Source of the DNA: Dendrolimus kikuchii
Taxonomy: Eukaryota > Arthropoda > Insecta > Lepidoptera > Lasiocampidae
DNA: 64,000 nucleotides
Direction of reading: 5' to 3'
Assembly (NCBI GenBank): GCA_019925095.2
Contig: CM034394.1
Coordinates: 7,390,272 to 7,454,271, forward strand
Of this stretch, positions 23,297-34,547 are shown piece after piece. Positions within the stretch are counted from its first letter, which is position 1. Every line of letters starts with the position of its first letter. The position numbers and the translations under genes are program-made. The notes under the pieces were generated by a model. The model saw only the letters and a program-made list of their open reading frames with translations, was not told the DNA's origin and made no database searches.

Positions 23297-23500
23297 AATA
23301 ATTAAAATGAACAAGTTGGCGGTAGGCTAAATAAAACTTTAACAATACTCGTTGACACTTGACATCTTTGTTTTCCGTGATCACGGCCACTGAAAAGTGG
23401 CCGAAACGTCGGAATAACAAAAATCAAATAAATAACTCGCGCTTAAAACCGTTAAAACGTAGTTTTATTATATATACAAGTCGCGAAAACTTAAGAAAAT
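23297..23500 (+). repeat. Repeat family T, longest copy
   Basis: The landmarks are ATGAACAAGTTGGCGGTAGG, GATCACGGCCACTGAAAAG, GGCCGAAACGTCGG and GCGCTTAAAACCGTTAAAAC, with 3' end ACAAGTCGCGAAAACTTAAG. Other copies are at 34548-34712, 34722-34800, 40025-40131, 40290-40500, 57536-57596 and 61998-62041. Most keep the same 3' end but differ in 5' extent, the pattern of 5'-truncated LINE 3' UTRs. No coding part is visible, so the parent element is unknown. Confidence 0.75.
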
Positions 23501-23599
23501 ATTAACACTTAACATAGCTCGCTCCGTAGCCCGTTGAGCGACTTTGACTTTGGGGACCAGTCCCACTGTCAGTGTCCCTGTCTCGGCACCGTATGTCAA

Positions 23600-23829
23600 T
23601 TTTTTATTGCAGGAGTTCAGCAGACGGGCAGACGACTCACTTGATGGGAAGCGGTTACCATCGCGTATGGACATTTGCAACACCAAAGGTACTACAAATG
23701 TGCTGCTGCTCTCTTAAGGGAAACGGAACCTAATGCCGGAACACAACTTATGGTTGTTATGGCGGCATACTCTAGACCAGGGGTGGTAGCGATCCAGTCG
23801 GGTAAACACCCTCCCACCTGTCATGATGG
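23600..23829 (-). repeat. SINE with LINE-derived tail (family S)
   Basis: Read on the plus strand it runs TTTTTTATTGCAGGAGTTC, CGGTTACCATCGCGTATGG, GGCGGCATACTCTAGACCAG, ending in CTCCCACCTG. Its sense is the minus strand. It abuts another repeat end (23880-23935) containing GGGGAGACCTACGTCCAGC, a familiar 3' motif of other lepidopteran retroelements. Confidence 0.75.
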
Positions 23830-24941
23830 GTAGAACGCACTGCTCGAACAGTTTTGTCTTCAAGCATTGCGGAATGGTTGACGAGAATACCTTGGGGAGA
23901 CCTACGTCCAGCAGCGGACAGAGATTGGCTGAAGAAGAAAAAAGAACATTTATAGTTTAACCATGGTATTGAATGTTGATCGCATGTGTTGTTACGATAT
24001 CCAAATTTCATAGACCCATTAAATAAAAAAAAAACCGAAATTACTTTGGCAGTGGCCATAGAACTACTTACTACCTATGTCATTAAGTACTTTGTAGCTT
24101 ACTAGTTTAATAATAATCCTCGTTAAGGGCCGGTTTTTTGATCACTCATCAATGAATTAATTCATTGATTAAATTATAACCTGGTTGAATATAAAAGGAA
24201 AACATTTCAACTGTTTTTAATAATTTTTCATATTGTATTTTAACACATGAAAAACTCTTATCTCGTGATTGAAAATTTAGCTCTTAATCTTTGCTTTTTT
24301 CTATATTTAGTAGTATTTTTTTGGATTCTAGCTATAATCCCATATAATAAAATAATGTAATTTTATTATCACAGATAAAAAAGAAGAAAAATGTTAATAA
24401 AAGACAAATAAAACTATTAATCTTGTTCAGTATGTGATAGGTCTGTGTTAAGAACATTGAACACAGTAGATAATTAATAAAAGAATTTAATAAATACTTC
24501 AAAGACCATCTAATCTGTAACGAGATCTAATTGAAAGACCCTCCTAGACACAATTAATTTTCTAAATTTATTACGAAACAATAACATTAATGGAAATTTA
24601 ATTACGTTATTTGAAACATTATCTTTCTACAGACTTCATTATTCAATGAACTGAGATTTATCATTTCTTTTAAGCATATGTAAGTAGACGAACACACACG
24701 TTGTCTCGATATTCCTAAGCTTACCACGTTTTGATTACATGTTGTGGATTATATAATATGAATAAAAACACTAAATCATACTTCTAGCATTTGTCTGTTA
24801 TGGGAGCGGACTACCGGTTTTGTTGTCGACTTTGTACAATTCATTGGGCTCGGAGGCTGTTCAGCGATTACTCGCTACCGTAGAGCCTATTTAGCCAGGT
24901 GATAGGGAATTAACTATCTAGATCCCTAATCTAAAGAAAAC
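23830..24941. other. Spacer with a one-ended Harbinger-like terminus
   Basis: No gene. GTTA|AGGGCCGGTTTTTTGATC near 24126 resembles the MITE end at 14813 (GGGCCGCTTGCTTGATC) and follows TTA, but no opposite end was found. A patch at 23880-23935 looks like another retroelement 3' end. The 95-codon minus-strand frame (23772-24059) is a repeat shadow. Confidence 0.4.
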
Positions 24942-25098
24942 CGCAATAACAATCTTGAATTGTGTTCCGGCCGGCATCAGTGGCTAGGTTTCAGTCCTCA
25001 CTATCAGGCCAGCAGAACGTTGGCAATATCTTTGGTATTGCAAATGACCTAAGGCAACGGTAACAATTTCCCATCAGGTCGTTCGTCGGCCTGTTATT
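24942..25098 (+). repeat. SINE family S, left half of an inverted pair
   Basis: The copy reads CCGCAATAACAATCTTG, TTCCGGCCGGCATCAG, then GGCAACGGTAACAATTTCCC and a TTATTTTATTGC end. It meets the next copy tail to tail. Confidence 0.65.
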
Positions 25099-25510
25099 TT
25101 ATTGCATGAGTTCAGCAGATAGGCAGATGGTCCACCTGATCAAAAGCAGTTACCATCGCCTATGGACATTTGCCAGACCAAAGGTGCTACAAATACGCTG
25201 CTGCTCTCTTTGTGTGCGTCCTGAGTGATGGCGGGAGCGGATTTACACAATACAATTTACATTACGCTTGAAATGTGCGCGTCCATTCGCACTACGGACA
25301 AGTTGAAACGTGTCGAACATTTTATTCAGCCTGCCCGGTGCACCGTCACTCAGGACACACACTTAGAGGAGACTGGAACTTGGCCACTGATGCCGGAACA
25401 CAACTCAAGGTTGCTATGACGGCATATTCTAAACGAGGCGTAGTAGCCATCTAGACGAGCAAATACCCTACCACCTCGCTGTGGGTTGTCTTAGCCTTTT
25501 CCGACAGTCC
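25099..25510 (-). repeat. SINE family S, right half, interrupted by a MITE
   Basis: It starts TTGCATGAGTTCAGCAG and follows the family to ACCCTACCACCTCGCTGTGG. It is split after GCTGCTGCTCTCTT by a 151-bp MITE plus a 3-bp duplication. Compared with 44688-44984 the rest is colinear. Confidence 0.75.
25211..25361. mobile_element. 151-bp MITE nested in a SINE
   Basis: The ends are imperfect inverted repeats, TGTGTGCGTCCTGAGTGATG on the left and CACCGTCACTCAGGACACAC on the right; the left has two extra bases. CTT flanks both sides (25208-25210 and 25362-25364), a 3-bp target duplication. The uninterrupted family members read CTCTCTTAAAGGAG at this point. The superfamily is uncertain: 3-bp duplications occur in Harbinger and CACTA groups, but the termini fit neither clearly. 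Confidence 0.75.
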
Positions 25511-26132
25511 GCCTGGTCTCAGATTATTGTATTGTTTCTCCGTTCCTGCACGGATGAAACTGTTTGCTGTACCTACTCCAACAATAACAAAATCTATTAT
25601 GCAAAGTTTATAATGAACAGTCGTTGGGGAAATTTGTGCGAACAAATTCGACGCGAATAACTAATGCGACTAAAAAGATATATGTTGAAAACCTCGTCTA
25701 CCTATTAGCGAATTTAAATATTTAATTGGAATATTCCAAAATACTTGGCCGAGTTTTAATCGTTTAAATTTTAACCGTTTTCGTTCGTATGGGAATTAAA
25801 ATGAAGGTAGTTAAAATAAACACATATATTTGTTAAAAAGTAATATTAAAGTGCTAGTAGAACTGCTGGTTATAGTTGCATATTATTGTGTAAAATTTAA
25901 TTTATAGTTAAATTACTGTGATGATAGGAAGTAATTAGTGTGAGATATATTAGTTTATATCACACTATGGTATAAAATATACACTGTTTTCTATTATAAG
26001 ATTATTTTCGTACATTAAACAAGATTTTGGTAAACACTTATGTTTAAATGTCTATGAAAACTTAAGCCACATACTTATTAGTTTTACATTAATCATCTAA
26101 AGACATAATTTAATTAAAATTTTGTCAAACAA
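25511..26132. other. AT-rich, no gene
   Basis: No supported feature. Confidence 0.4.
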
Positions 26133-26345
26133 CTAGGATTCGCCCGTGACTTCATCCTCGTTGGACGGAATAAGCTTTTTTATACGTGTCCTAACAATTT
26201 GAATCCACTCCTAGGAATAATCCCGCAGGATTACTAGGATATAAAATATCACAGATTTTATGCCAGAGAATTTGCTATCGATCAACGCAAAAAAAACTCG
26301 CATCGAAATCGGGAGCGATACAATCGGAAGACTTTTTGGAAACCT
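26133..26345 (-). mobile_element. Helitron 3' end
   Basis: On the minus strand it ends GGGCGAATCCTAG|T after GATGAAGTCACGGGC, a worn version of the usual GAAGTCGCGGGC...CTAG|T terminus. The 5' limit is arbitrary. The 68-codon frame 26260-26466 overlaps it and is not supported. Confidence 0.55.
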
Positions 26346-26488
26346 AGCTTTTGTACATGATCAATATTGTCCAATAGAATCTCAATACCTTATGTTACTT
26401 CTTTTGGGTTCCGTTAACCTTATTGTACGGCCATTTTCTCCAAAAGCTACTAATCTCTCTAAATAGATTAACAGTACATGTTGTGATA

Positions 26489-26620
26489 TCCTAAGTAATA
26501 TTATAAACGTAAATGCGAGTTTTTATGTTTGTGATGCTTTCATTTTTTGAAGTGAAACTTCTTTAGAATCGTTGTGATTCGAAACTCGATGAAACGAAAA
26601 AGCGACACTAAAAAGAGATA
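26489..26620 (+). mobile_element. Helitron 5' end
   Basis: It starts A|TCCTAAGTAATATTATAAAC followed by ATGCGAGTTTTTATGTTTG, the standard TC...TAATATTATAAA start. It points away from the 3' end at 26133, so the two are separate fragments. Confidence 0.55.
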
Positions 26621-27110
26621 AACACATAAATCTATAGGACTAAGCCTACAAGAGAATGAGATAGAAAATAATGTATTTAATCATTTAAAAACTATGCTCA
26701 TACAGATAAAGTTCCATGGTTTTTAAGTGAATCCCGAACAAATAGACAAACACAAAAAGACTACAACAATTTTATAGTATTATAGATTTATCTTATAAGA
26801 AGAAATAAGGTATATCTATATATTTTCTCTATTCTCCTGCAGCGTTGTATAGCAACATAATATACAATAAGGTATTTCAAAATTCAAAGTTAAATGAACT
26901 GAGATAACTTTTATTATCTTACGAAGCGCAATATGCTCTTAAATTTTTACGAGCGTAGTAAGTTATGACATCTTGACTGTAACGAGTCAATTAGTGTATT
27001 GATTACTGTACTATATAAATATTCGTTAAAGTTATTTGTATATGATATTTTGAAACTGAGTATGGCATTTTAGAGCTCGCTTTGTTTATATGTAAATCAT
27101 TATAAATATA
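26621..27110. other. AT-rich, no gene
   Basis: No supported feature. Confidence 0.4.
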
Positions 27111-27471
27111 TTCATACGTGAAGCTAAAACTTTGTACCCCTTTTTACGAAAATTGCGCAGATGGAGGAATATCAAATTTCGCACACTTATAGTTTATGTA
27201 GAGAAGGAATGCAAAATGCTTATATTTTTTTAAATTATGCATAAAAAATACATTAAATCAATAAAAAAAACATTACACACACTATCATATATCTGGCACA
27301 CACATGCATATATACTCTTTTGTTTATTGTTAAAGTCAAATTAACAGTGTTGTAGCCTTGGCGAAATCTGTGATTATAGAAGTATAGTCTTTGACAACAG
27401 AACCTTAATAATGTTCAAAGTTATAATTTAAATTAATTATGGTCGAATTTCAACCAATGGGCGACCACTAG
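27111..27471 (+). mobile_element. Non-autonomous Helitron family A, uninterrupted copy
   Basis: It aligns with 281-662 and in reverse with 14634-15179, and ends CCACTAG|T. It preserves the empty site (ATTAAATC, about 27251-27258) for the MITE found in the 14.6-kb copy. It is non-coding. Confidence 0.8.
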
Positions 27472-28212
27472 TAGAATTAATTGTAACATGTGACTTCTAA
27501 CATAAGCCCGCCCTGTAGTTTATGACAAAAATCACTGTGACGTAAACAGACTCACAGGCAAGCGGACACGAGGATTAAAAATGAAAATGTATTTCTTTCA
27601 AAATGGAATCTTACAGATACTAATTCAAAGTCATAAGTCTACCACCGCTTCTAAAACAATTTTAGTAACTATGAAAGGAGAAGAAACAGCGCAACAAACT
27701 CCCTAACAACATATCTTTACTTCATTATTGTTATATATAATACATTCGTGGTCCCTTTTTCCTTAAGAAAGTAATTCGTATGAATAATTACTGAAATAGC
27801 TTATAGTAGCGATTATACAAGGGTTCCGTTTCTGTGAAAATGGTTACGGAACCCTTAAAAATACGTCTATTGTCATGTCTAGAAAACTGTATGTCAGAAG
27901 TAATAAACACGTGAAATACCAGCATTTCAAACTGAACACTTCGTAGTTTCGAATAAAAGTTCGTGCAATTAAGAGTAAATTGAAACCGTTTCGGAACACA
28001 CTCGTACACCTTGGAAACGTCCAGCGGAAGTTGCTAACGATCTGTTACAATTCGAAAAGAATTTTACTAGTTTAGCTTTGAAAGAGATAAGTAAAAAAGT
28101 TTTGCCTTTGGAGCTGTTATAATGCTCCTGCTGGTTTTTAGTTGTTATTTGAGATACGACATTGTTAATAACGTTAAACATTGACGGCAAAATCATGTAA
28201 AATATTGCATGA
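27472..28212. other. Spacer with a small inverted motif
   Basis: AGGGTTCCGT (about 27829) and ACGGAACCCT (about 27848) make a small stem familiar from lepidopteran repeat ends. The minus-strand frames 27788-28009 and 27969-28196 have no motif. Confidence 0.35.
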
Positions 28213-28294
28213 TGTATAAATCCCCCACTAATACTTCATTAGTGTATAGGTACACTAATGAACACTAATGAAGTATTAGTGGGGGATTTATACA
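28213..28294. repeat. Perfect 33-bp hairpin
   Basis: The arms 28213-28245 and 28262-28294 are exact reverse complements, with a 16-base loop that itself repeats CACTAATGA. No protein or transposon end is attached. It is most simply read as a recent inverted duplication by template switching; a hairpin RNA source is possible but unsupported. Confidence 0.95.
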
Positions 28295-28446
28295 GCACAT
28301 AGAATTTAGACAACTGTTTAATTCGACTCCTGAGCGAAGAATATCGATCTAATTATAAGTTATGATCCTGGCACAATAATTAGCCACCCTAGAGACCTGC
28401 TATGACATCTGCATCTGACCAAACTCGAAGTGAGAATGCTCTTTAG

Positions 28447-28820
28447 TTTTTTTTTGTACAGAATCCAGCTAAATAGCCGCAGATGGTTGTTTCTGCGATT
28501 CCGGCTTTCAATGGAGATGTTTAGCCTAGCAGCAGCGCGCTCGAAGAGGCACTTCCTATGAGGGTCGACCTCGGGTCGTCCGCTGCGACTCTATCGAATT
28601 AAGTAGTAAAAAACTGAATGAGGTATGCCAACAGGCTGAAATAATACAATCTGGGAAGAGTCATTGACACCGCCGGCGGAGCCGATCTCAGTCTTTAACT
28701 ACCGCTGCGCAACGTGTTATAGCTGGTAGAGAAGAACCGGCGGAAGAAACTCTCCAGCAACACGTCTAAGCTAGCCTTGTGTGGCTACTTTGTGTCTATA
28801 ACGCGTGGGTGGTCTTTAAT
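28447..28820 (-). mobile_element. Jockey-like LINE 3' UTR, truncated copy
   Basis: It matches the 3' UTR of the LINE at 58461-61260. Shared landmarks are AGCTAAATAGCCGCAGATGG, CCGCCGGCGGAGCCGATC, CAACGTGTTATAGCTGG and GGAAGAAACTCTCCAGCAAC. On the minus strand it ends in a poly(A) run of about 9. Only the UTR survives, so it is a severely 5'-truncated insertion. Confidence 0.85.
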
Positions 28821-29689
28821 CACGACACCTGCTTGCTTTTATGTCCGGTAAGTAAAGACAATTAACTACCCGCAAATATAGAGAATAACAGGTGACATTA
28901 CTTAGAATAATTGTTATTAACAGTAGTTAATCGTTAACGGCGTTATTTGTTAATAAGAGGATACAAAGAATAATCTGACACGTGCCCACTTCGATGGACG
29001 TCTTTAAAAAAATCATTTATTATTGATCACAATTAAATGTAGCCTATATCATTTAGGAATAATGTAGCTTTCTACTTGTTAAAGAATCTTAAAAATCGGA
29101 TCAGTAGTTCAAGACATTACTTCCTAAAAACAAACACACACTTTTAACAAATATTGCCTCTTTATAACATTAGCATAAAGTAGAAAGGATTTTTAATCAT
29201 CAGTTTTTTCTGGAATGTGTTTATCACATCTGACACCAGACATTCTAAAATACACAACGCTAATAAACTCACTTAAAACTCTACAAAACCGTCAAACAAA
29301 TCCTAAACAGAAGTATCCACTTAACCCTTTTGAAATACACGAATTTCCATTCCAAAAACTTTATATCCATGTTTACTGTAAAGTCCTCTGCACTGTAATT
29401 ATGTACCAAATGCTCACATGTGACTGTGGTAGTGATGACCGCAGTATTCAAATTACCTGAAGGTATTGGCTGTCTCACGGGTGTACAGTGCTGCGGTGTT
29501 GCGATATAATACCACGGTCAGAATGAAGGGTTAAATTAAGGACGTTTAAGGACATACTACATCCAGATATAAAGAATCACATGATAGTAATTTTTTTTGG
29601 AATTTTCATTTAGCAAATTTTGTAGCCATGTTTACTGGAGAAGTCTCAGTGTAAATAACTTCTGACGTGGTAGACCTATGCTGGCATAT
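28821..29689. other. Spacer with a local duplication
   Basis: ATCCATGTTTACTGTAAAGTC (near 29370) recurs loosely near 29620, and TGTGACTGTGGTAGTGATGA (about 29418) recurs near 30041. So 29340-30120 holds two worn copies of one unit, perhaps a repeat split by an insertion. The 81-codon frame at 29215-29460 is part of this and is not a supported gene. Confidence 0.4.
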
Positions 29690-30016
29690 CTTTATTACAG
29701 ACAGCTCTTAGGGGTGGCTCTATTAATGCGATATCACGCTTGAACAGAACATCGACATGAAACGGATAGCTTTGAGCTAATCGTGTTTTATGCGATGAGT
29801 GAAAGTTGCGATCGCGTATTCCTCTTCCCTTTATCCTATCTTCTCTATCCCATCCCCCTTCTATTCCTCTATGTCATCCCTTCTACCCTGTTCCTTCTGT
29901 CTGACCTCTCTATCCCATCCCTAAACACCATCCCTCATATCCTATCCCCTCTGCCCAACCTTAAAGGTGACGGTAACCATTTTCCATTAGGTGGAGTGTC
30001 TGTCTGTTTGCAATAA
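29690..30016 (+). mobile_element. R1-like LINE 3' end with pyrimidine-rich tract
   Basis: The beginning (CAGCTCTTAGGGGTGGCTC; ATAGCTTTGAGCTAATCGTG) matches 52391-52740. A strongly CT-rich tract (about 29819-29955), built on CTATCCCATCCC-like units, follows. It ends GGTGACGGTAACCATTTTCC and CAATAAAAAA, a tail like family S. The 77-codon frame across it is the pyrimidine tract. Confidence 0.6.
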
Positions 30017-30126
30017 AAAAATATGTATTTATGTACACTTGTGACTGTGGTAGTGATGATCGTAGTATACAAATATTCGGAAGGGTATACATACAGTGTT
30101 ACGGTTTTGCGAACAGTTACTATGAT

Positions 30127-30210
30127 GTACATACATAACTTCACGCCAGTACCCTTGCGGGGTAGGCACGAACAACAGAGTGCCATTTAGGCTTATTCTT
30201 ACACACCTAT
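30127..30210 (-). mobile_element. RTE-like LINE 3' scrap
   Basis: Plus-strand reading CATACATAACTTCACGCCAG, CCTTGCGGGGTAGGCACG and CTTATTCTTACACACCT matches the far 3' end of 32558-32870. Confidence 0.7.
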
Positions 30211-31060
30211 GTATGTAATTTCTTTATTAGTGCGGTTTTGTGCGGTGAAGTATGGTTACACTTTAAATTTTAGATTTTAATTTAATGTTCACAATATTAT
30301 GCGGGTTGACAGGGTGACAATTTAATATTGTCAACAAGTCACCAATAGTAGAAGTGTTTACAGTTGATTTAAGTTAATATTACTATTAGTACTAAATATT
30401 TAAATTACTGTTTTCTTAGGTAAGTGCTCCAACGTCATGGCGAGATAGCATGGCAGGTTTCGTCATACCTCGCCAAGACGCGGAGGAATGCTGGTAGGTC
30501 TAGTCGGTAGTTTCGCAGATGGTATCTGTCAAATTATTTCTCATTAAAGGGTGTGTGATTGGCCTCTGGGAGCCCCACATACCCTTCGAAAACCTTCCCG
30601 AAAGACCAAAGTTATGCGACAATAAATTTCCTCAGCGCTGTCAAAAAAGGGCTGTATCTTAAAATATGTCCACCGCTTAACTTTCACGCATATCTACGGA
30701 GACTAAAGTATTCTAGGTTCATTCCTGTTATTATATCTATAAGTATACACCCTATCACATGTGAATCGGCTAAATCCCAAGTCTGTGAAGAAGAAAAAAA
30801 CATACTACTAGTACTACTACCTGGAACGCCGGACTTTTTTCAATAAAATGAAGTAAACCATATAGATATTATTTATAAAAGAACTTTTTAGTTGAATTCT
30901 TTGTTATATTTCACAGAAAACGTAACTAGTGGAAAAATTTGAGATTTTAGGATTGCCCAACAGTTCACGACACGGACGGTTATGTCGCCGACATACCTGG
31001 TTTGAATTCAATCACTTTTTTATGTATGTGTTATATTAATGGTGTAATATTTTTGCCCAT
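30211..31060. other. No gene recognised
   Basis: A less AT-rich patch at 30420-30620 (GCGAGATAGCATGGCAGG) may be a repeat remnant. The 95-codon frame 30559-30846 shows no domain or signal. Confidence 0.35.
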
Positions 31061-31110
31061 CTAATGGAGAGTGGTTACCGACGTCTATAGATGTTTGCAA
31101 CACTAGGGGC
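31061..31110 (-). repeat. Family S tail scrap
   Basis: TCTAATGGAGAGTGGTTACC and ATGTTTGCAACAC are the shared SINE/LINE tail in reverse. Confidence 0.5.
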
Positions 31111-31139
31111 GAAACCATCACGTTTTTAGCTTTAAGAAT

Positions 31140-32195
31140 GGATTAAAGGGGCTGGGATCCGAGGGATGGACCAGATGAAATATCTGGGCCTTACCCTTGA
31201 TAGCAAATGGAACTTTGAAGGCTATTTCACCCAGCTGACCCCAAAGCTGCTAGGAACTGTCGCTGCCCTGGCCAGAACCTTGTCCAACGTGGGAAGGTCG
31301 GGCGCAGCAACTAGCAGTTAGCGGCAGCAGAGTATAGCTCGGTACGGGGCCTCCGTATGGATCCATGCACTTTACCGCAAAAACAGAACCATTCTGAAGA
31401 GATCGCAGAGGTTCCTGGCGGTGAGGTCTGTCTGGGGTATAGTACGGTGTCGTGGATGGCAGCTATACTTCTCGCGGGTGATCCGCCTTGGGAACTCCAG
31501 GCGGAGGTGCTCGCAGAAGTGTGCCGCTTCTGACAGGTTTCCAAGGAGAGAGCCACTTAGCCACCGGGGCCCTGATAACCTGGTGGCTAGGGGACCGCGT
31601 ACCCCAGTGGCTTGCACAGAGACGGGGTCGGAGACGACGCTAAGCACAGCTCCTCCCGTAATTCCATCACAGGGGGCCACGTAGACTAGTGGGGATTCCA
31701 CGGATCCCCCCCCCCCCCCCGTTGGGGAAGAGGGTACCCTCCCCCAGGGGTGCCCTAAGTGAGATAGTCCGGCGTCGGGATGACACAGATGTAGTACCTA
31801 AGGTCCAATTCCTGTGGCACCCCATAAAAGGGCAGAGAAGAGGCGCAGGTTAGGTTTAGTCGGTAGTCTGACCGCCGCCACTCCGCCTCCGCTCGGAGGC
31901 CATGTTGGGAATACGGCCGATCGGGAGTCCAACATATTCCTCGGTGTAAAGCTCTCGGGCCCGAGGATAGTGTCCAAAGACAAAACATTCCCTTGTATCA
32001 TCAAAAAAAAAGGAGGAATGGAGTAAAGATGAGATGGAGGGATCAGACAGGAGGAGGGGGGCATCGGCTTTCTCACTCATCGCACAAAAGACGATTAGCG
32101 ATTATTAGTGTGGTATCACACCGAGTGAGCTGGCCCTAAGAGCTATAATCGAAAATAATGATTCCGGCATGGCTTTACCGCGTCTAAAAAATATG
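31140..32195 (+). pseudogene. R1-like LINE remnant: RT end and 3' UTR
   Basis: Translation from about 31165 gives QMKYLGLTLDSKWNFEGYF, the region just after the YADD motif in R1-clade reverse transcriptases (family pattern YKYLGL.LDSRW.F). Later come ARYGASVWIHAL and SQRFLAVRSVWG in the same frame, broken by a TAG near 31318. The part after 31450 decays into several frames. The 3' UTR (31660-32195) contains a C14 run at about 31707-31720 and matches 6883-7320. It is 5'-truncated and dead. The 77-109 codon frames on both strands here are GC-driven shadows. Confidence 0.75.
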
Positions 32196-32369
32196 GACAT
32201 TCACACGTGTTTCTTTGTATTTAACTACAACTTTATAAAATATTATATGAATTTGGTGATTAAAACATCAACTATATAAACAATGGAGCCAGTCAAACTA
32301 TTTAACACATCTTGTTAAAAACAATTTCTATAAGTATTTATAATAATTATATATATCATAATTTTATAA

Positions 32370-32540
32370 AATTTATAACATATAATCGAATACAATGCAA
32401 GAAAACTTAACTTATTTGTATTGTATTCTACTCATAGTCCCTCAAGACTATAAGTAGAATACTGAGCCGAGATCACCGTCTTCTATGGGTAAGGTGCCCA
32501 GAAGGCTGGCTACGTTTCCTCGCCAGTCAAATACCTGGTA
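32370..32540 (+). repeat. Repeat family H, intact copy
   Basis: It contains GAATACAATGCAAGAAAAC, then a hairpin formed by ATTCTACTCATAGTC and GACTATAAGTAGAAT, then AGATCACCGTCTTCTATGGG and GAAGGCTGGCTACG. Copies are at 46745-46773 plus 50455-50645 (split by the hAT element) and 63150-63310. This copy supplies the empty site for the hAT insertion. Class unknown. Confidence 0.75.
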
Positions 32541-32557
32541 TAAAATTTTATTTTACC

Positions 32558-32870
32558 ATACATACATACATACATACATAACTTCACGCCAGTTCCCTTG
32601 CGGGGTAGGCACGAACAACAGAGTGCCATTTAGGTTTATTCTTACACACCTCACTTGCCTCTTTGACATTCATAACTCTTGTCATGCACACTCGTCTGTT
32701 CTTAAGGCTCCTGACATCACCTTCTGCTAGTACACGATCAATTTGATCATGGAAGGTGTGTCGTGGCCTTCCACGACTTCTGCATCCATCCACTTTTGCA
32801 TTGTATATCTGTTTAGTCATTCTTTCATCATGCATTCTTTCTACATGCCCGAACCACCGGAGCAGACATT
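32558..32870 (-). pseudogene. RTE-like LINE: C-terminal codons and microsatellite tail
   Basis: The minus strand encodes MHDERMTKQIYNAKVDGCRS, then GRPRHTFHDQIDRVL, an arginine/glycine-rich C-terminus, and stops at LA just before GTGAAGTTATG and (TATG)n. A GRPR-type C-terminal segment and a short tandem-repeat 3' end suit RTE-clade LINEs, but no RT core is present to fix the clade. It is the longest of seven copies in the window (12609, 17775, 30127, 35618, 38979 and 41545 are the others). All are 5'-truncated. Confidence 0.7.
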
Positions 32871-34203
32871 ATTTTACCAGACATATTTTATACAAGTTAA
32901 CAAGGATACGTAATTTTCACTGACTTTTCTCGACTCCTACCTCTATTGTACCTGTGAATATTTTCTAGAAAATTATTTACTTTCTCGAAAACTAGGGGTA
33001 AAGGTTACAAAACACATCATGAATATTTCATAAGGGTGCGGCTCGTGCTTTGCGGTCCGTAATTCAGTTAAGGCATGCGACACTTGGCCAAGACACTCAA
33101 ATTTGCATCGGACTATTTGGCTACTGCTTGCGTGAATTAGTTTCTGATGAAACTAACTTCGTGTTTAAGGCATGAGGTGTATTCGGTAGAGCCAAATGAG
33201 GAACTGCCAATTAGCACATTTTAATTATAAAAATATCATTATAGTACACACATTATAGTAATATACAATCGATAATATATAGTTTTAAACTATATACAGG
33301 TGTGTACAATTTGTATACTTGGTCAATAGTTTATGGTAGTAGTGAATGCTGGCAGTAGTTTGTTGTTGGCGTGATGGTGCTAGGCGAAGAAATACACCGT
33401 GCTGCTTTCAGGGATTCTTAGAACCTTAAAAGTACTTGGATGCTGATGCCTGAGTTGTCCGTTCAACTTAGTGGTAGTTGAAATCGTATGTTATGACTAT
33501 TAGCAAGCCATTGCAACTTAGTAGCAATTCAGTAGCACCTCAATAGCGACTCGATCACAAAATATGTGCGAGCGTTATCCAAGTTATAAAGTAGCCTAAG
33601 TAGACCGCAGCGTCAGCAAAACGCTGTACGTTGACCGTATAAGGTGAATTTTTCAAAAAGGCCTCTGTGGCAATATCTGAAACTAGAAGATATAGCGAAA
33701 AATACTTAAAGGTGTTGAGAGACCCGAAGGGCCGATTTTGATAAAAACTAAAATGTGGTATGATATTTTTCAAAATTAAATAATCTGGTCGGGAAGAGAA
33801 TTGCATATTAAAAAAAAACTTGTTTATCATGGTACAGAGAGCTTACACTCAAAAGTCTTTCGTCGTTCATTTTTGTTTTGGAAGTTTTTTAGTTGTTTTT
33901 TTATATTTAAGTGCATTCTCTGTTGCATATTTCATTCATTTTTGTGTTATATAGATTATATTATATGATTGTAGTTTTAAACTAATCTTTGTTTTTTCTT
34001 CCTTCTATCTAAACTTTTAATGACGCTTTCGGGCTGATCAGATGAAAACAAACGACGTAATATGTTTGAAAGTAAGGCCTCAGGTTCGCGATTAACAGCT
34101 ATCTCACCTGAAGTTAGTTCAAAACGCTATCTAGGACACAAGCTTGTAAGGATCAATTTCTGCGATGGAATCTTAAACGTTCTTCCCTTCCCTGAAAACT
34201 AAA
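32871..34203. other. AT-rich, no gene
   Basis: The 91-codon minus-strand frame at 33555-33830 has no recognisable motif. A small palindrome ATATAGTTTTAAACTATAT lies near 33276. Confidence 0.4.
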
Positions 34204-34522
34204 TCTATATATATAAAAGAAAGTCGTGTTAGTTACACTATTTATAACTCAAGAAAGGCTGTACCGATTTGCCTGAAAATTGGTGGGGAGGTAGCTTAGA
34301 ACCAGGAGACCGACATAGGATACTTTTTATCCCGTTGGAACCGGTAAGTGGCGCTGAGATCGGGTTCTAGAATCCTCCTAAACACCTGGACCGATTTTGG
34401 TGATTTTGTTTTTGTGTGTGTGAGTGGGTTTAAATCCACAATTGGAACCGGTAGGTAGGGCTGGGCTTGGGTCCTAGATTTTTATTTTTTCAGAGCAGGA
34501 CAACGTCTGCCGGGGCCGCTAG
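34204..34522 (+). mobile_element. Complete short Helitron (319 bp)
   Basis: It starts A|TCTATATATATAAAAG and ends GGGGCCGCTAG|T after GGACAACGTCTGCC. Both termini and the A/T flanks fit Helitron insertion. Inside are TACCGATTTGCCTGAAAATT and CCGGTAAGTGGCGCTG, familiar from this lepidopteran family. A 3'-end scrap of the same family lies at 41425-41476. It is non-coding. Confidence 0.85.
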
Positions 34523-34547
34523 TATATTATAAAACTAAGTTTTGACG

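Noticed and set aside
24127..24200. A complete second Harbinger-like MITE
   Set aside because: Only one terminus (GGGCCGG after TTA) found; no inverted partner within 1 kb.
26133..26620. One Helitron from 26133 to 26620
   Set aside because: The 3' end is on the minus strand and the 5' end on the plus strand, pointing away from each other.
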